Source: Apricaphanius iberus (Eukaryota; Chordata; Actinopteri; Cyprinodontiformes; Aphaniidae). From it: a stretch of 64,000 nt of DNA. Each line of letters starts with the position of its first letter. Position 1 is the first letter of the stretch. The translations under genes were made by a program, and so were the position numbers. Of the stretch, positions 52,560 through 64,000 are shown piece by piece. The stretch lies in the NCBI GenBank assembly GCA_028564705.1, contig JAPXFQ010000385.1, forward strand, positions 1,798,001 through 1,862,000, in the 5' to 3' direction. The notes below the pieces were generated by a model, which saw nothing but the letters and a program-made list of their open reading frames with translations, did no database searches and was not told the origin of the DNA.

Positions 52560-53500
52560 TAATTAATTAGAATAGAATAGAATGAAACTGCCCTTTATGT
52601 TCCCACCCTGCAACAAAAACTACTAGATCTAGTATTTTGTATGAGCACCATGATTTTTAAGGACAACAAGAAGCCTTCTAGGCATGGTCTAGGCAATCTA
52701 GGCAACATCTATCTTTTTCCATTCTTCAAGAATAACCTATTCAAGAGCCTGGATGTTGGATGGAGAGGGATTCTCAACTTGTCGATTCAGGATTCCCCAC
52801 AGGTGTTCGATTGGATTCAGATCAAGAGACAAACTTGGCCATTCAATCACCTTTAGGCCTGTTCTGCTTTAGAAATGCAACAGTAGCTTTGTCGTGTTGG
52901 AAAAGTGCACGATGACCACATGCACTGAGTGATGGCAACATCTTCTCCTTCGGTATAGAGTAGTACATTGTTGAGTTCATGATACCAATGATATCAATGA
53001 AATGCAGCTCCCCAACACCAGCAGCACTCATGCAGCCCCACATAAGGAAACTGCCACCACCATGTTTCACTGTAGCCACCATGCACATTTTCCTTTGAAA
53101 TCATTACCTTTACGACACCATACACTTTTTAAACCATTAGTTCCATAAACGGTGATCTTGGTCTCATCACTCCAGAGTATAGAGTCCCAGTAGTCTTAAT
53201 TTTTTCAGCATGTGCCCTAGCAAATTCTTGGCATGCTTTTTTGTGCATGGGCTTTAGGAGAGGCTTCCTTCATGGACGATACCCATGCATGCCATTCCTC
53301 TGCAATATGGACCGTATGGTGTCCCGGAAAAAGGTGACTCTAGTTTGGCTTTCTACTGGTTTAGCTAACTGCAGTGAACTTGCATGGCGATTTCCTTCAA
53401 CCCTTCTCATCAGAAGACGCTCCTGTCGAGATGTTAACTTCGGTGGACGGCCTGGACGTCTCTGTAAGATGGTTGCACTTCCATCTTTCACAAATTACTA
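52560..53500 (-). pseudogene. Tc1-like transposon relic (second family)
   Basis: The minus strand gives RRPGRPPKLTSRQERLLMRR (the GRPPK linker between the two HTH halves) and TIRSILQRNGMHGYRP at 53270-53491. At 52843-53088 it gives VKHGGGSFLMWGCMSAAGVG. Frames are broken between them. It differs from the copy at 48812 and appears older. Confidence 0.85.
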
Positions 53501-53514
53501 ATTAGATATAGTTA

Positions 53515-53711
53515 CAAATTACTTTTTCCAAAAAGTATTTGACACTGCTGCACTTTATTCAACCATGCCGTAGTAACGCACCACTTTACATTCCCAGTAA
53601 CAGTAACAGCGTTGCAACAATAGGAAAAGTAATTATTTAGATTACTCCGTTACCTTAAAAATAACACTGTTAGAAACGCCATTATACTTAAACGTCGTTA
53701 CTCCCAACACT
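53515..53711. mobile_element. hAT-like MITE, right end intact
   Basis: It ends GTCGTTACTCCCAACACTG, the complement of the familiar CAGTGTTGGGAGTAACG terminus. It contains CCAGTAACAGTAACAGCG and ATTACTCCGTTACC. The left end merges with the Tc1 relic. Confidence 0.6.
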
Positions 53712-54114
53712 GTATATATATATGTATATGTGAATGTGCATAAAACAACAACAAAAGACAATTTACAAGAAGTAAAACTGTGCAAAGACCAGGGATGTGC
53801 AAGGGATGTTGTTTGAAAGGATAACGAATGCTGAGAGGAAGGATCTATGATAACACACTTTTTATTTGCACCTAGAATGCAGCAGTCTGTCATTAAAGAA
53901 GCTCAATAATAGCTTCAAACATTGGAGACTTTGTCCAACAGAGATGTTATCTCAGCCAGAGTTCTTCTGTCTCTCACCATCTGCAATGGCACCACTGCGG
54001 CCAAAAAGGCCTTCAGGAGCACCGCTTGCACTCCAAAAGACATCAGCCTCCTTAGGAGGTACAGTCTGCTCGGATCCTTCCTGTAAAGAACATCAGCTCA
54101 TTCCAGTTAGGTAA

Positions 54115-56100
54115 ATATCCAAGCAATTTATTAGTATCCATCGTCTCTATGTCCATTCCCTGGATGGACATTGAGACCCACTGATACACATCCCTGGACG
54201 TCTGTCAGTTGGGTAGGTCTGGACCTGCTGAAACATTTTTGCTTTTCTTCATGATCAGGGGGTCATTTTGCTAGCACCAGTCCACAAAGTCCTGTGTCCA
54301 CTGTTTGCTCTGAGTCGACTGACTATAGCAGTCATAAGAGACGTTTTGCGGATGGCATCCTGGTGATTTGAAGGAGAAGTCTGCAGTGTAAAGGGGTAAG
54401 AGCCATTCTCTGCATGAAACTTATAGAACATCTAAGTTGTAAATATAGACTTTCAGAGCAATGACAAGTTGTTGTGAGCATGATTATAAAACAATATTTA
54501 TTAATAAATGAGAACATAAGGAACAATTTTCAAACACGGGTTGGTCGAGAGCTTTTTAATGGAGAAAAGGCCAAGATTTACCAAAGTACAGGGGAAAGAT
54601 CACAACTGCATGTTCCATTAGCTTTGTATTACATTTACATTTTATTACATTTTCATTTGTGTAGTTTTATATTTCTGTTTCATTTCTATAACTTTTTTAA
54701 GTAAGCCTTACACTTTACCATTACCATCAAACCTGTAACTTATGGGCCCCCTTCCACCTACCCACAAAAACAACTTAGTGAAGATGACCCCTTATCAGAG
54801 CATACAGTATATGTTGTTACTTTATGAAATAGGAAAGAAATATATCTGCTCACCTGATTGTGAAATAGCCTAGTGTAAGACGTGTTCTGTTAGTTGAGAT
54901 TTAGAACATTTCTAAACATGCATAGGTTCTATTATCACAAGAATCAACAGTCATTCATGACAGAAATTACAGAGCTAAAGACTTTGTTTGAGTTTTAGTC
55001 ATCCCTTTGAAACTTTCTGATCTGAGAGTAGGGATCAGGGTTATGCATACATAGCTGTTTGGAAATGTGTTTATATGATAAAAAAAAACATACATTAAAA
55101 TATTTTGTCTCACTGTCTAAAAACTAAAAATTGTAATAGAATCAAAAATAAAATCACCAGTTTCAATATGTGTTCTTACACAACATGCATCTTCAAGCTA
55201 AATCCATTTTTCATATATAGTTTGGTCAATATTAAAGATAAACATCTGTTACAGCATTAGATTTATGTTAGGTCAGTGAAATGATATTGATCTTGAACAT
55301 TTATTGTATTTTTTCTACTTTCTGGTGTAGATTTTAATGTGTTTAGGTTTAAACTGTTACGTAAAATGGCTTCAGATCAGTGGCAGACTCTGTAAAGGTG
55401 GAGATAACGGAAGCCAACACCAGAAATACGTTAGGATTCTGCTTGTTTTCCAATAATATCAAGTACACAGTGCAAGCACAGCAATTCTACAGACAGTTTT
55501 ATCTAACTGGGTCAGAGCACAATGTGACTTTTCATTGGATTCACTGAGATCCCATCTTTGTCCTTCCATTTCATATTCTCAATGACTTAAATAACTACAA
55601 CTTCAATATTTTCCCTCTGGTTTCTCTCTCGGCACTAAAAATAAACAATTTTGTGTAAAATAAAACAATGCCCTTCTGTTAGTTTGAACAAAAACAACTC
55701 TGTGTCAGACTTCAGCAGAAACTATTGACATATCCCACAGCTGAATCATGGCAACTTGATGGGAGCAACTACAGAGCTTGAAGTCATAGAGGCTTTTTCA
55801 GCAAACTCTTTTAGAAGTTGTTTGATTGACACAACAGTCTTACAGTAAGTGGATCAATGAGCTGCCAGAAAGGTAGTAAAAAATTTATTCAAACACTGAA
55901 GGAGCAAAGGGCGGACAATGACTGCTGGCTGACAGAGGTTATATAGCACAACCTAAATAGCTTTCATGTCCAACATTTTTGTCTTAAAGTATTTATTTTT
56001 AAAATTATTTTAGCAAACCAGTGTTCTTGAAAATAGCATTTCCATGGAAGAGTTCCAGCTTCCGCAAAAGGAAAATAAAGTCATATAAGTTGTAATGTAG
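54115..56100. other. Gene-free AT-rich sequence
   Basis: No coding frame with a family signature, no RNA gene and no bounded repeat recognised. Confidence 0.4.
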
Positions 56101-56229
56101 GCCAAGGTGCCCAACCATCCTCTTTTTTCCAGACATGTCCACTTTTCAAGTCTAGTCCGGGGCACCTGGGGGGAATTTAAATATTGATGAAAAACTCTGT
56201 TTTTTATTGTTTATCGTGGGACTCTACAT

Positions 56230-57560
56230 TAGCCTAGTTTATACTTCTCCATCAGCAAATTTGCACTCACACACGTATTGACTGAGGCCTAGTTTGTACT
56301 TCTCCATGTGGGGAGGTGCGGAGACATGCAGGGCCATCATCCGTCAACACAAGGGCTCTCAAACAGGCCCGCAGTGACGCATGTAGTAGAGAAATATTTT
56401 TTTATCTGTCAAACGCAACAGAGAAAGTAAAATGTGATTGGTAAGCCTAATAACAGCCCTGGATCATTTCACCAGAACAGTGTTAGTTAGAAGTGAATGC
56501 TGTTTTGGAGCACTAGATGCTTTATTATGCAAGACCGGTTTATCTAAAGCCGTTTTCAGATAGACGTTCTGCAATATTTGCTGACAATTGCATCTGGTCT
56601 TTACCAGAGTCATCTTTTCAAATATACAACTTTTTAACCGGAACATTGCTATTTGGCTGCTTTCACACGGCAAGAAATAGATCAAAGGATCCTGATGAAT
56701 GTCTGAGGGGGGTGTATCCAGATATGACATAAGCTCTCGTCTTGTGTGCAATTTTGCTAAGACGAATGGAAAATATAGCAAAACGAAAGGAGTGTGAAGC
56801 TGCCTTTGATATATACAATATACACTCACTGGCCACTTTATAAGGTACACCTTCCTAGTACCGGGTTAGACTCTCTTTTGCCTTCAGAGCTGCCTTAATC
56901 CTTCGTGGCATAGATTCAACAAGGTACTGTAAACATTCCTCATAGATTTTGATAAATGTTGACATGATAGCATCATGCAGTTGCTGCAGATGTGTCGGCT
57001 GCACATCCATGAGGCAAATCTCCCATTCCCACATCCCAAAGGTCCTCTATTGGATTGAGATCTGGTGACTGTGGAGGCCATTTGTGTAATGTGAACTCAT
57101 TGACATGTTCAAGAAACCAGTCTGAGATTATCTGAGCTTTACACCATGGCACATTATCCTGCTGGAAGTAGCCATCAGATGATGGGTACACTGTAGTTAT
57201 AAAGGGATGAACATGATCAGCAACAACACTCAGGTAGGCTGCGGCGTTGCAACGATGATCAATTGGTAGTAAGGGGCCAAAAGTGTGCCATGAAAATGTC
57301 CCACACCAGCCTGACCCATTGAGACAAGGCAAGATGGATCCATGCTTTCATGTTGTTGATGCCAAATTCTGGCACTGCCATTCGAGTCACAGCAGAAATT
57401 GAGAATCATCAGACTAAGCAGCATTTTTCCAATCTTTTATTGTCCAATTTTTGTGAGCTTGTGTGAATTGTAGCCTCAGTTTCCTGTTCTTAGCCTAGTT
57501 TATGCATCTCCGACCGCCAATTTGCACTCAGATGCAGACGTATTGACCGAGACTTTTCTG
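56230..57560. repeat. About 60-bp direct repeats flanking the Tc1 copy
   Basis: TTAGCCTAGTTTATACTTCT...AATTTGCACTCA...ACGTATTGACTGAG at 56231-56291 recurs with substitutions at 57489-57552 in the same orientation. A third partial copy (GAGGCCTAGTTTGTACTTCT) is at 56283. The Tc1 fragment lies between the copies, so it may have inserted into, or been trapped by, this repeat. Confidence 0.65.
56820..57489 (-). pseudogene. Tc1-like transposon relic, C-terminal half
   Basis: The left end TATACACTCACTGGCCACTT is a well-known fish Tc1 terminus. The minus strand encodes, in two frames, NSDGRVRIW-like text (seen as CCDSNGSARIWHQQHESMDP), WHTFGPLLPIDHRCNAAAYL, DGYFQQDNVPWCKAQIISDW and KWPPQSPDLNPIEDLWDV. 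The second Asp and the Glu of DD34E remain. Sequence stops abruptly at about 57489, where a different repeat begins. Confidence 0.88.
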
Positions 57561-58158
57561 TTTATAGTACTCCGCTCTTCCACTCCATTCTCCAGTGTTT
57601 TTTCAGAGTTGCTCGACCAGGACAGCAGTTTTCACGGCGTCTCTGCCTACTATCACACAGCTCCTCTTCTGTTTTTGTCTAGGCTTGTGAACGCATTTCT
57701 TCCTCAAGGAGCAATGAACGACAGAAAGTAAGTTTTGATTAAGCTGTAAAGATTTTTTTCTAGAGCTGCAGCCCATAGAATACTCTAGAAACGCATGGAA
57801 ACAAAACACAGCAGCGTTTTCTTTTTTCTTTTTTTCTACGGCATCCTGTTTTGCAGTTATTTTCCCACAGATTGATAATGTGTTTTCGTTACAATGGATA
57901 TAATTATAAACACTTCCTGGTACCATTCATTTTTGACCCAAAACAATCAAATACATAAAAAAAACTGAACAGAGATTCTGCTTTACAGCAGCACAGTAAG
58001 ATGAAATATATGTTCGGATCGGCAAAGAAAGCAGATTTAACTAAAGGTAACTCCAGTTTTGGAATGCAGGATTGCAAATAGAGTGTAATAAAGTTACAAT
58101 AGTAAAGTCCTGATTATTGCACAATAATGTTGGAAATACTAGTCACTGTTAAGTAATG

Positions 58159-58204
58159 GATCGTGCGATGGACTGGTGGCCAGTCCAGGATGGATGGATG
58201 AAAA
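58159..58204 (+). mobile_element. Very short retroposon tail with 10-bp target duplication
   Basis: A 46-bp remnant (GATGGACTGGTGGCCAGTCC then GGATGGATGGATG) is flanked by exact TTAAGTAATG at 58149-58158 and 58205-58214. It appears to be an extreme 5'-truncated member of the (GGAT)n retroposon family. Confidence 0.75.
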
Positions 58205-58632
58205 TTAAGTAATGCTAAGTATGTAATTCTAATGTCATTCACTGTCTAAAGAAAGCTGTACTGCATGCCTTCCTTTATTACCTACATGCACAGTCTCTTT
58301 TCAATGCAGAGCTTAAATGGAGTGTAACAAACAAACGGTAATCTTTCTATCACATCCCACACCTTCAAGGCAGCCGTGTCCATCAACTACATGCTTAGCT
58401 CTTCGTTTGTCACATACTCCTGAATACCTCCATACGCCACATTCCTCTCATTGCCTCTGGACCAACGGAAAGCCCCTCAAACATTTTCAGAGCTGCTCAG
58501 CACGTATGCCGGCATGTGGACACAGAGCCCCTCTCTCTGACCTTCATTCTACAGTGCCGTAGGCCAAAGCCAGCCATCAGATCACTCGCTATGTGCAGCC
58601 TCAGCAGCAGAGGAGCAAAGCTATTTAATGGG

Positions 58633-58648
58633 AGTGTGTGTGTGTGCG

Positions 58649-58687
<39 letters not shown>
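58633..58687. repeat. (TG)n microsatellite
   Basis: A GTGT run with a few C interruptions, about 55 bp. It accounts for the His-Thr and Val-Cys frames on both strands. Confidence 0.95.
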
Positions 58688-59371
58688 TAGGGGTTGGTGG
58701 GAGGGACACACAAGTCCAGCTCCAAAATGAATGATTGGCATCCTGGTAACCTCCCAGGATGGCTGGTCGGAATGAATGTTTTAGGACAGGGTGTCATTGC
58801 TTTTTTCTGCATCAGCCAACTGCAGGAGACGCGTTGTCTCCAGGGCAAAAACGGTTTACACCTCTAAAGAGCAGCGTTGACAGGTTTCTAAAAAAGACCA
58901 AAGGACAAAATCTCAGAGTAAAAAGATTGTTTAAGATTCAGCTGGAAATAAATGTTGTCATGCAAAAGTAGCTTTTATATTTTAATAACAGAAGACATTC
59001 TAAACATTTTAACTTCATTTACATGGTAAATTATATCAATTTTATTTTATTTATTCATTTCCAACTAAAATAACAAAAAGGTGTACACTTGACAAACTAA
59101 ATTTAAAGTTCAGTACTTTCAAAGTTTGAAAAGGGCTTTGAAGGAAGTTCAACATTTATCTAGTCCAAAATCCTTTAGTCCATTATAACTTAGATTTAAA
59201 GGCAGTGCTGTTACAGCAATTCAAAGGAAAGTAAAGCACATTACTCAGGAGTATATAAAAATAACATATTATAACTCATTATAAACAAAATATAGACATA
59301 AATATTTCTAATATTTGAAAAAAAATTGGTAGATATAATTTGTTGCTTGATTTTCTGCTTGATTTCCTGCC

Positions 59372-59577
59372 CTGGGGCAACTGTGGCTTAGGAGTTAGGA
59401 GTTTGGCTTGTAATCGGAGGGTTGCCCCAGCCCCGAGTGTCTCGGTCGTCATGTCCTTGGGCTAGACACTTCACCCAATGCCTACTGATGTTGGTCAGAG
59501 GGCCTGGTTGCACCAATGTCTGGCAGCCTTGCCCTTGCCACATTGTAGTTTGCCATCACCAGTGTGTGAATATGAGC
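59372..59577 (+). mobile_element. tRNA-like SINE (second family)
   Basis: GGGGCAACTGTGGCTTAGGA has an A-box-like TGGCTTAGGAG. It is followed by TTGTAATCGGAGGGTTG, TGTCCTTGGGCTAGACACTT, CCTACTGATGTTGGTCAGAG and CACCAGTGTGTGAAT, the standard order of a widespread fish SINE. The B box is degraded. Confidence 0.75.
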
Positions 59578-59579
59578 AG

Positions 59580-61775
59580 GGGCGCTGCTAAGAATTTTGA
59601 GCCCCATGACAAGAATCTTGGCAGGGCCTCCAACACAGCTGAGATTTTTTTCATATTAATTTACATAAAATCGTGCACTTTATGGTATTTTTACTATCAT
59701 TCTCATATATTTAAGTCAATCAGACCTTATGTCAATCATATATAACTGCTTCTGTACTGCTAGGCCACCTTAAATTCATTGTTTTGTGCTTGCATTAGCA
59801 ATGTTAGTGGATTACAAATTATTTACTCTTATTTTTGCAAATTGTTTGAAAACTGGTATTGGACAGATGGTAAAACACAATCAGGATTTATATTTTTATA
59901 TAATATATATTTATATTTTGGATTCTGTAGAGAGTTTATTAAAGCGATACATATAAATGTATGAGGATATTAATAGCTCGGTTTCTCTCCCCAAAGGAAC
60001 ACCTAAAGGATTCACTATCAATCGTGGAATCTGGCAGGGCTGTCCCTTTTCTCCCTAATTATCTATTTTAGCTGCTGAGATATTAGCTACATCTCTAAAA
60101 AAAAAAAACCTGTCCAGATCCTTTTGGTAATAATAAAAAAATGAATATTTTCTAAAGCATTGGGATTCTATTTACATTTAAAAAATGTGAGCTTATGTCA
60201 ATACATGATATGGAGCAAACTGACTTATATAGGATTCCACTTAAAATGAGGTAAGATCTTTGGGAATTATTATAACTAAAGGTACTAAAACCATAGAAGA
60301 CTTAACTACTTTAACTGTAATAAAAAATTCAATCTATACTCAACTCCTGGTTGCAGGCAACTCTTTGCAGGCAGAACTTCTGATAGAAATCCTCTGCCAG
60401 CTACTGTACAAACTACTTTGAGCTGTTTGGGAGGTTTCAGTGCATCTCTTGAAGATGATGTGGAATTGTGTTACTACACGATCGCCTATGTGGTCAAATA
60501 CAGTATGATCCATCTCTGCCAACCACCCTTCACAGAATACTTTCATATTATCTGATCCAGAATGTTTGCAAACTATATTGAAACAGCACAAAATCCTTTG
60601 CAGAAATGATCATATTATTATTCACATGATAAATATTCATAATAATTTTATTAAAATTCAAATAGTTTTAGGAAAAGTCAGGGACCAACAAGGCTTCATT
60701 ACTTAATTTGACACAGTTATTTAATATGAATATTTCAAAAGGGTCAAAATGAGTGCCTTGGACATTCTAATGTTTAAGTGTATTTGACTGTTCAGAATGA
60801 TCAAGACCTCATTTTGACAGAGGCAATGTCAACTGATAGTCAATATAACATCTTATGTTTGACTGCATTTATAAGTTAAGAGAGAAAAAATGGGGGTTCT
60901 TGAGCTAATGTGGAAAAATTTGAGCAAAGCTACTGTATCACATCACCATGACGTGAAGATCTACATAGTTACTCCGCTAATGAGTTAGCATTAATTTAAG
61001 TCCGAAAGCATCACTTTAACTGAATAATGCGCACTTTAATGCAGCGGTAACTCGCTACGAAATAGTGAACCAAAACACAAAAACAACCCTGAATGCAATG
61101 GTTTTATAGTCTTTGCATCTCGACATAGTGGCTGCTGGCTATCAGCAAGACTGATCCGACAGCCGAAGCAGATGTGGGAATCTCTATGGAGCGCTTCTGA
61201 ACAAGTTTACAAGTACAGTCAAAAGAACAAAAGATCAAACTGACAGCGTGTCAGTGGGTAAACCATCAAACAATTTTCCTGGCACTGTATCCGACATCAT
61301 GCCAAAATAACCCAGGAGTAAGCATTTATTACTTACCAATCCAGTAGCAACGAGGCTAGTTCAGCATCCATACATCCTCCTGTATCTCACAGCGGCTGAC
61401 ACACAAAACTGAAAAGTTGTAACACCGGGTTATAGAAGGTAATCCTACTTTGACCAAAATTGAGCAACAGTTTGACAGAAAAGATCTTCCACAGCAATGA
61501 AGGAAGGAATTGTTCACGTAGGCGAAGCGTGCTGTTCACATTTTGCATGTGCCGCTGCCAGAGTCAGACGATACCATTCAGTAAGGGAGAGGGGTGAAAT
61601 GAAAATATCATACATAATTTGAGGATTTTTTTTACATCGAATCCCAACCATATATAATTTGTTTATTTTAACAGATCAAATGAAATATTTACTTATAAAA
61701 CTTACACAAGACAATACATATTGACAGCCCTCAAAGGGCCCCCTGTCTGTGCCGGGCGGTATGAGTAATGAGCCT
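59580..61775. mobile_element. Probable large DNA-transposon derivative containing LINE debris
   Basis: The left edge GCAGGGGCGCTGCTAAGAAT, then GGCAGGGCC, and the right-side GGGCCCCCTGTCTGTGCCGG resemble imperfect inverted ends of a fish transposon type. Inside are an L1-like RT fragment (59940-60100) and a GC-richer block at 61080-61600 with no coding frame. The limits and the single-element view are inferred. Confidence 0.4.
59940..60105 (+). pseudogene. L1-like reverse-transcriptase fragment
   Basis: The translation around 59980-60090 gives SPKGTPKGFTINRGIWQGCP followed by FSP and ILAAEILA. This matches the L1/Tx1 RT block usually read as F.I.RG.RQGCP.SP.LF.L..E. The frame breaks on both sides. 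Confidence 0.65.
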
Positions 61776-63455
61776 GAGATCTGAGGCTAGACACTCAGGG
61801 TTGTTATCCACAGGGAAAAGTCAAGTTGCTATGGTACTATAAAAACATACATTTTATATGCCAAGAACTGTGAATTTGTTATTTTTCAATAGACCAAAAT
61901 TCCTTTCAAGTCAAGAGAAGTTGTTGAGCATCTTTCAGATAATTCCGCTCTTCAAGAATTTGGAGGCTACGTCTCATTTTTCATTGTTATGAGGTTTAGT
62001 TTGGTTACATACCAAAGTAAACACTAAATGAACAGTTTAAGGGTGTGTCATTTTGCCTGCATTGCCTTGAAATTAAGGGCTTAAAGCCACAAATTTACAC
62101 AACTGGTAGTCTTGCTCACTTAAGCTTATTTATTAAGTCCAACAACTGCATGATGTCTTGATCCTTGTGAAATGTGTGCTTCTTAAACCACCATTTTATA
62201 GATCTTTAAAAAAATGTAACCCCAGTTAATTATTTTCCATGTCGCTTGAATCCCACTGCTGAAAGCACTGAGCTCAGTGAAACGAAGAAAAAAATCCTAA
62301 AAGTCTCAAATATCATGAAAGGTGAGGAAAATGTAGAATTTCAAGTTCCACAGACAAAGCTGGGGATTGGTTAGGACACACACCTGATCGTGATAAAAGG
62401 GAGTCACCAGAGGGAGTTAACTTACACTAATATTCTAGCAATTTGGAAATGTTTGTCTTTTGTACAGAACCCTTTATCTGCATACCTATGATAAAGAGAA
62501 ATTGACTCACATGCTCTGAAAACTGAAGCCAATGCAACACCTTTGATATGTAACAATTATCTTTACTTCTAATAGATTTCTTTTCTAAAATAAGTAGTGC
62601 ATAGTTTTGACGCTCTGGACTATTAATGTGTATTTGGGCATTGCAACTTGCTCTTGGAATCCAACAGATTACTTTCTGGGCACTAAAGCATGCATGAGAT
62701 ATGACTCCACATCTGTTTTATCACCATAACAGATTTATTTCTTCTGAGTCATACATTAGCTTTGGTCGTCTGGAACGTCTGCAAATTCCCCCTTCTCTGC
62801 ACCAGGACATGCAGGAACATGCTGCAGCCCTTGAGTAACCAATAGCTATTTTATTTCCTTTGTATCAGTCTAAAAAGGTTTTAAAAGGAATGAATGCTAT
62901 ACATAACTTCACATGAAAACCAATATCTGCCCTGGAAGCAATCCCAAGAAGCAAAGACATGGGAAGCTTGTTGTCAGCGTTTTCCTGTGAACCGGATACC
63001 ATCAGAGCGCTGCACACCTCAACCTTTGTCCATTGTGTTTGTGTGAAAAAGGAAGCAGAGAGGGGATGTGAGATCCAAGGAGAGAAATCCCTACCACTCC
63101 CTACAACTGATATCAGTTACATTCTTCACCAATCTCACCCTATCAGATGACCCTGGTTTGCTCTCCCACCAGTTTAGCGTTGTAACAAGCATCCTGTCCT
63201 GTAAAAGCTTTAAACATTTCTGTCTCAGGACATCTCATGAAAGACTCACGTCGTGTCTGAGTCTGAAGGCTTGAACAAAAGAGAGAGCAGACAGGGAGAT
63301 AGACAGTGAGTCAAGAATATGGTTATTTGGGATTTAGAGCAACGATAAAAAAAATCTTGTGAGTTTGGTGTCTTATTAAACCACTCAGACCAACAGCTCT
63401 TAATGTGCTACATGCTAAGAAAAAAAAGAAACCCACACTCATCTAACAGGATTTT
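61776..63455. other. Gene-free sequence
   Basis: No supported coding frame. Short frames at 62959-63274 overlap each other and have no family signature. Confidence 0.35.
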
Positions 63456-63459
63456 AGTA

Positions 63460-63660
63460 GGGATTGGTATCATTTAGGTTTTATCCGATACTGGTGCCAA
63501 ACTGGTATTTTTGAAAGGTTGCCAGTGCTTAAATCATGGAAAACATACAAAACCCTCTTATTTTTTTATTTTTAGTAGGGCTGTTAAACAATTAAAAATG
63601 TTGATTAATTAATCACAGCTTTTATGACAGCTTGTATAATCACAATTGTTGCTGTGAATT
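63460..63660. repeat. Two short fish-type interspersed repeats
   Basis: 63462-63520 (GATTGGTATCATTTAGGTTT, CGATACTGGTGCCAAACTGG) and 63576-63640 (TAGGGCTGTTAAACAATTAA, TTAATTAATCACAGC) resemble common fish MITE termini. Boundaries are not resolved. Confidence 0.5.
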
Positions 63661-64000
63661 AATCATCATTCCTAAATATGACCAAAAAATCTACAAGTTT
63701 TAGTATAAATAAATGATAAATCTAGATGTCGTTGCTCTTTTAAAAAATAAAATATAGGAGAAATCAGTTCATTTTTTGTTTTGAACTCCACCATAACATT
63801 CACAATGTGTTTGTGAAAAATAATAACAATTTCAGGTAGAACTAACCAAACTAAATCCATAAACTTAACATTTATATCAACAGTCTGTGTTAAACATCAC
63901 ATAAATATTATGTAATATAGCATTCTTAATCAGATGTCAAAATTTCCGTTTTCCCATAAATAAACACTCGGCAGATTCTCTGGTTTATCCCATCAGGAAA

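Noticed and set aside
56464..56850. 128-codon minus-strand frame
   Set aside because: Its first residues are translated from a Tc1 terminus (the complement of CACTCACTGGCCACTTTAT); the remainder has no family signature.
58497..58848. His-Thr and Val-Cys rich frames on both strands
   Set aside because: Products of the TG microsatellite.
60340..60591. 83-codon minus-strand frame (CKHSGSDNMKVFCEGWL)
   Set aside because: Considered as a transposase or LINE piece; no motif recognised and it sits in transposon debris.

Overview
This is vertebrate, almost certainly teleost (probably percomorph), nuclear DNA. It carries interrupted protein-coding genes with GT-AG introns, long AT-rich non-coding tracts, and fish-type mobile elements: many Tc1-like transposons, hAT and Harbinger-like MITEs, tRNA-derived SINEs, and LINE fragments with (GGAT)n tails. 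Nothing bacterial or viral was recognised.

Genes lie only in the left 36 kb and all four are on the + strand. (1) 44-3704: the last seven coding exons of a kinesin-3 motor, KIF1A type, ending in its PH domain, with a possible alternative last exon at 3238-3358. (2) 12245-17384: four exons of an espin-family gene (espnl-like) with the espin C-terminal signature but no visible ankyrin-repeat exons. (3) 19879-26986: a complete eight-exon RAB6 GTPase (208 aa, rab6b type). (4) 29976-35719: a complete thirteen-exon autoimmune regulator, aire (507 aa by my splice model), with HSR/CARD, an eroded SAND-like region and two PHD fingers. These genes do not form a pathway. They are neighbours: neuronal cargo transport, stereocilia-type actin bundling, Golgi trafficking and thymic self-antigen expression. 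Exon models come from reading frames, splice sites and remembered homologues; no alignment was run.

4-12 kb (kif1a-espnl gap): long 3'-flanking sequence, then a nest of transposons: a Tc1 fragment, an 1168-bp hAT-like element with a perfect 8-bp target duplication, a foldback element abutting it, and a broken Tc1 transposase copy. 17.4-19.6 kb: a Tc1 relic and the rab6b promoter. 28-30 kb: rab6b downstream sequence with an 83-bp CT tract and a retroposon tail. The 2.8-kb intron between aire exons 10 and 11 is filled with repeats.

36-64 kb holds no recognisable gene. It contains several generations of Tc1 elements (the youngest at 48812-50387, with about 213-bp near-identical inverted repeats), LINE reverse-transcriptase relics (46.7-47.4 and 59.9-60.1 kb), SINEs, hAT MITEs, and a dispersed 28S rRNA fragment (40981-41862) split by a Harbinger-like MITE. 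I found no new multi-gene system. The observations most worth checking are the alternative kif1a terminus, the ankyrin-less espin-like gene, the split 28S pseudogene and the young Tc1 element.
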